Assembly (NCBI GenBank): GCA_021295895.1
Contig: JAGWBM010000003.1
Location: forward strand, 1 to 36,425
DNA length: 36,425 nt
DNA from: Pseudomonadales bacterium
Lineage (GTDB): Bacteria > Pseudomonadota > Gammaproteobacteria > Pseudomonadales > Azotimanducaceae
Direction: 5' to 3'
In this document: piece by piece, positions 33,723 to 36,425 of the stretch
How positions within the stretch are numbered: position 1 is the first letter of the stretch
Layout: each line of letters starts with the position of its first letter
The notes under the pieces: generated by a model
Told to the model about the DNA's origin: nothing
Seen by the model: only the letters and a program-made list of their open reading frames with translations
Databases searched by the model: none
Program-made: the position numbers and the translations under genes

Positions 33723-35441
33723 ATGGCAGGCCGGATTCCTGAATCTTTCATCAACGACTTGCTGGGTCGGGTCGACATCGTCGACGTGGTTGGCCCCCGG
33801 GTCCAACTCAAGAAGTCCGGCCGCAACCACAAGGGCCTGTGCCCTTTTCACGACGAGAAAACGCCGTCGTTCAACGTCAACGAGGATCGCCAGACCTATC
33901 ACTGCTTCGGTTGCGAAGCCCACGGTACGGCGATCGGATTCCTGATGGAGTACGACAGCCAGACGTTTCCGGAAGCCATCGAGACGTTGGCATCCATGGT
34001 GGGCATGGAGGTGCCCCGGGAGGCGGGTCGTGGACCGAAGGTGGATACCGAACTCTACGACGTGCTCAATGCCGCGGCGCGGCAGTTCCAGCGCTGGCTG
34101 CGGGGTGACGAGGCGGGGTCCGCAGTTGCATACCTCAAGGAGCGCGGTCTCTCGGGCGAAGTCGTCCGGGATTTCGGCATCGGCTTGGCACCCTCCGGCT
34201 GGGAACGGTTGAAGACGGCGTTGACCTCCTTCGGCGAGCAGAAGTTGATCGACGCCGGCTTGCTCGTCCGCCAGGAGGGTGGCCGAGGTCGGGTCTACGA
34301 CCGGTTCCGCGAGCGCATCGTGTTCCCGATCCGGAATACGCGCGGTCGGGTGATCGGTTTCGGCGGTCGGGTCTATGGCGACGGTCAGCCGAAGTACATC
34401 AATTCCCCCGAAACGGAGGTGTTCCGCAAGGGACGGGAACTCTACGGGCTCTACGAGGCCCGGCGCGCGCAGCGCGGCCTGCAAAGCGTAGTTGTCGTGG
34501 AGGGATACATGGACGTTGTTGCGCTGGCGCAACACGGGGTCACCAACGCCGTCGCCACCCTCGGTACCGCGATCGGCGAGTCTCATTTCGAAACGCTGTA
34601 TCGGCACGTGAACCTTGTCGTGTGCTGCTTCGACGGCGATGAAGCGGGCCGGGGAGCGGCGTGGAAGGCTGTCGATGCGGCGTTCCCGGTGTTGTCCGAA
34701 ACGCGGCAGCTCAAGTTCGTGTTCCTGCCGGAAGGAGAGGACCCGGACACGGTTGTCCGGGAGAAGGGAGCGGAGCACTTCCGTACTCTGCTCGACGACG
34801 CCGTGCCGGTCGGCGAGTACTTCCTCGATCACCTGCAGGAGGGCCTCGATCTCGATCAGGCTGACGGACGCGCATTGCTTGCCGAACTCGCGGCGCCTCA
34901 CATTCGGCGGCTGCCCCGGGGTGCATTGCAGGAAATCCTCATCAACGATCTGGCCAGTCGGGTTCGAATGGACGCATCCGTGGTCGCCGGGGCAGCTGGC
35001 GGGGCGCGGGAACGAGTTCCCATTCGAGACCCCCGTGCGAACGAAAGACACGGGATCGGGAATAAACCATTGCTCAAGTACGTAGTCCAATACCCACAAC
35101 TGATCGATGGTATGGACGCGACGGTGCGAGCAGAGCTTGCGGATCCCACCGACGCCAGCTTGCTGGCCGACGTAGTGAGACATCTCGTCGACGAGCCAGG
35201 TATGAACACCGGCACGTTGATAGGGTGTTTCGTGGGTCGAGCCGGATACGACGACTTGGCTGCCTTGGCGGAGGAGGAAACGCTCTTGGCCAAGGAAGCG
35301 ATTGTCCTCGACCTGGAGAAACGTGCCCGTCGGTACGTCTTCAAACGGCAGGAGGCAGCGCTCGCACGCAGGGCGGTGGAAAGCGGTAGCGTGGACGACG
35401 CAAAACGACTGTCGGACGCGAAGGTCCGACAAGCGCTATAA
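33723..35441 (+). CDS. dnaG: DNA primase DnaG
   Basis: DnaG makes RNA primers at the replication fork, together with the DnaB helicase. The 572-residue protein opens MAGRIPESFINDLLGRVDIVDV. The CHC2 zinc-binding domain has CPFH near 40 and CFGC near 60. The catalytic core carries KYINSPETEVFRKGRELYGL, and the TOPRIM domain shows VVVVEGYMDVVALAQ (catalytic Glu) and CCFDGDEAGRGA (acidic pair). The C-terminal 150 residues form the DnaB-binding region. ATG 33723 is chosen because the family always begins at this point; a TTG just upstream is possible. Part of the rpsU-dnaG-rpoD cluster. Confidence 0.98.
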   Translation: MAGRIPESFINDLLGRVDIVDVVGPRVQLKKSGRNHKGLCPFHDEKTPSFNVNEDRQTYHCFGCEAHGTAIGFLMEYDSQTFPEAIETLASMVGMEVPREAGRGPKVDTELYDVLNAAARQFQRWLRGDEAGSAVAYLKERGLSGEVVRDFGIGLAPSGWERLKTALTSFGEQKLIDAGLLVRQEGGRGRVYDRFRERIVFPIRNTRGRVIGFGGRVYGDGQPKYINSPETEVFRKGRELYGLYEARRAQRGLQSVVVVEGYMDVVALAQHGVTNAVATLGTAIGESHFETLYRHVNLVVCCFDGDEAGRGAAWKAVDAAFPVLSETRQLKFVFLPEGEDPDTVVREKGAEHFRTLLDDAVPVGEYFLDHLQEGLDLDQADGRALLAELAAPHIRRLPRGALQEILINDLASRVRMDASVVAGAAGGARERVPIRDPRANERHGIGNKPLLKYVVQYPQLIDGMDATVRAELADPTDASLLADVVRHLVDEPGMNTGTLIGCFVGRAGYDDLAALAEEETLLAKEAIVLDLEKRARRYVFKRQEAALARRAVESGSVDDAKRLSDAKVRQAL

Positions 35442-35442
35442 T
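35410..35442 (+). promoter_or_regulatory. Hairpin and -10 element upstream of rpoD
   Basis: TGTCGGAC (35410-35417) and GTCCGACA (35424-35431) form a perfect 8-bp stem with loop GCGAAG, at the end of dnaG. TATAAT (35437-35442) follows and overlaps the dnaG stop codon. No good -35 is seen, so the dyad may instead be an activator or repressor site, or part of a promoter of another sigma type. A TTTTTT run lies at 35449-35454. It probably gives rpoD some expression independent of dnaG. Confidence 0.45.
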
Positions 35443-35507
35443 ACGCCGTTTTTTCATCCCCGAAGGCCGGTTCCGGTCGATCCAAACCATCCAACCCACG
35501 AGGTGAT

Positions 35508-36425
35508 ATGGCCACAGAAACGGAACAGCAACAGTCTCGCCTGAAAGAGCTGATTGCGAAGGGCAAGGAACAGGGGTTTCTGACCTACTCGGAGGTCAAC
35601 GACCACCTGCCCGACGACATCAGCGACTCCGAGCAGATCGAAGACATCATCAGCATGATCAACGACATGGGGATCACGGTCTACGAGTCGGCCGAAGCTG
35701 CCCCGGACGCTGACGAACTGCTGAACGCCGGTGACAACACCGCCGACGAATTGGCTGCCGAAGAGGCTGCGGCGGCCCTGGCGGCGGTCGAGACGGAAGC
35801 GGGGCGGACGACGGATCCCGTGCGCATGTACATGCGCGAGATGGGCACCGTGGAACTGCTGACCCGCGAGGGCGAAATCGCCATTGCGAAACGGATCGAG
35901 GAAGGCATCCGCCACGTGCTGGCGGCGGCAGCCTATTTTCCAGGAACCGTCGAATACGTTCTCACCAACTACAACGAACTCAGCAAGGAAGGCAAGCTGG
36001 CGGACATCCTGGTGGGTTACCTCGATCCGGCGGATCACGTACCGCCTGCGGCTCAGGTCGATTTGACCGCCGCCGCGGACGACAAGGACGACAAGGACGA
36101 CAACACCGAGGAACGCAAGGGCCCCGATCCGGTGGAGGCCAAGCGGCGTTTCACGGCATTGAGGCGTGCCTACAACAAGTCGCGACGTAGCTTGGCCGCT
36201 GCGGACGACCCGAAGGATCCGGCCGTCGTTGCGGATCTGGCCAAGGCGTCGGCTGCGTTTTCCTTCTTCAAACTGGTGCCGAAACACTACGATGCCGTGG
36301 TCGCCATGCCCCGTGAGGCATTGCAGACGATTCGGCGTCAGGAACGCATCATGATGAACGCCTGCGTTCAGGCGGGCATGACGCGACGCGAGTTTCTTGC
36401 CGCCTATACCGGCAACGAGACATCC
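35508..36425 (+). CDS. rpoD: RNA polymerase primary sigma factor RpoD (partial, 5' part)
   Basis: The first 306 codons of the housekeeping sigma-70; the frame runs off the right edge. ATG 35508 follows GAGGTGAT. Region 1.1 is at residues about 1-60 (KELIAKGKEQGFLTYSEVNDHLPDDI). Region 1.2, DPVRMYMREMGTVELLTREGEIAIAKRIEEG, lies near 104-134. A large non-conserved region with an acidic stretch (DDKDDKDD, near 192) follows. Regions 2 to 4 lie beyond the edge. The gene ends the rpsU-yqeY-dnaG-rpoD macromolecular synthesis cluster. Confidence 0.97.
   Translation, partial: MATETEQQQSRLKELIAKGKEQGFLTYSEVNDHLPDDISDSEQIEDIISMINDMGITVYESAEAAPDADELLNAGDNTADELAAEEAAAALAAVETEAGRTTDPVRMYMREMGTVELLTREGEIAIAKRIEEGIRHVLAAAAYFPGTVEYVLTNYNELSKEGKLADILVGYLDPADHVPPAAQVDLTAAADDKDDKDDNTEERKGPDPVEAKRRFTALRRAYNKSRRSLAAADDPKDPAVVADLAKASAAFSFFKLVPKHYDAVVAMPREALQTIRRQERIMMNACVQAGMTRREFLAAYTGNETS

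Noticed and set aside
33150-35432. A minus-strand open frame of more than 700 codons opposite dnaG
   Set aside because: It lies exactly antisense to a complete, motif-rich DnaG. Long antisense frames are common in high-GC DNA because stops are rare on that frame. The predicted protein has no recognisable domain.

Overview
The window is a stretch of high-GC gammaproteobacterial chromosome. The evidence is gene content and order: lptD-surA-rsmA-apaG-apaH, rpsU-yqeY-dnaG-rpoD, amgK-murU beside lptD, a Coq7-type ubiquinone hydroxylase, and an LptD with all four disulfide cysteines. No tRNA, rRNA, CRISPR array, transposase or phage gene was seen. I cannot name the genus. Almost all genes are ordinary core genes packed with 1-30 bp overlaps or very short gaps.

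Layout. (1) 1-3567, + strand: the end of an upstream gene (perhaps accC), prmA, a zinc-ribbon membrane protein (DUF3426), a PurH reduced to its IMP cyclohydrolase domain, and purD. dusB and fis, which often lie before purH in gammaproteobacteria, are absent. (2) 3628-5185, +: a protein with two cyclic-nucleotide-binding-like folds, then coq7. (3) 8415-5173, - strand: trpG-trpD-trpC-osmC-VOC, a tightly coupled operon. (4) 8416-19389: an 11 kb block between trpG and trpE. It holds two tandem paralogous membrane proteins (+), a six-gene MoxR/DUF58/DUF4350/DUF4129/SpoIIM/RDD operon (-), an aldehyde dehydrogenase and an acyl-CoA dehydrogenase, with repeat hairpins in three of its gaps. (5) 24073-19390, -: amgK-murU-rpe-gph-trpE. 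(6) 24081-30947, +: lptD-surA-rsmA-apaG-apaH-cca. (7) 32163-31144, -: tsaD. (8) 32891-end, +: rpsU-yqeY-dnaG-rpoD, the macromolecular synthesis region, with rpoD cut by the window edge.

From memory of the Pseudomonas aeruginosa PAO1 map, the part from coq7 to rpoD matches the PA0576-PA0655 segment almost gene for gene. Here pdxA, folB, plsY, speD and a true vfr are missing. The trpE-trpG gap, which holds the R/F pyocin cluster in PAO1, holds the MoxR block instead. That makes the trpE-trpG gap a possible shared insertion site.

Functions: tryptophan synthesis (trpE, trpGDC), purine synthesis (purH-purD), cell wall recycling (AmgK and MurU), outer membrane assembly (LptD, SurA), ribosome and tRNA maturation (PrmA, RsmA, Cca, TsaD, bS21), and replication and transcription initiation (DnaG, RpoD). 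The least understood parts are the MoxR block, the paired membrane proteins, the split PurH, and a family of short palindromic elements whose ends carry CGTAGGGG-like sequence, found in at least five intergenic places.
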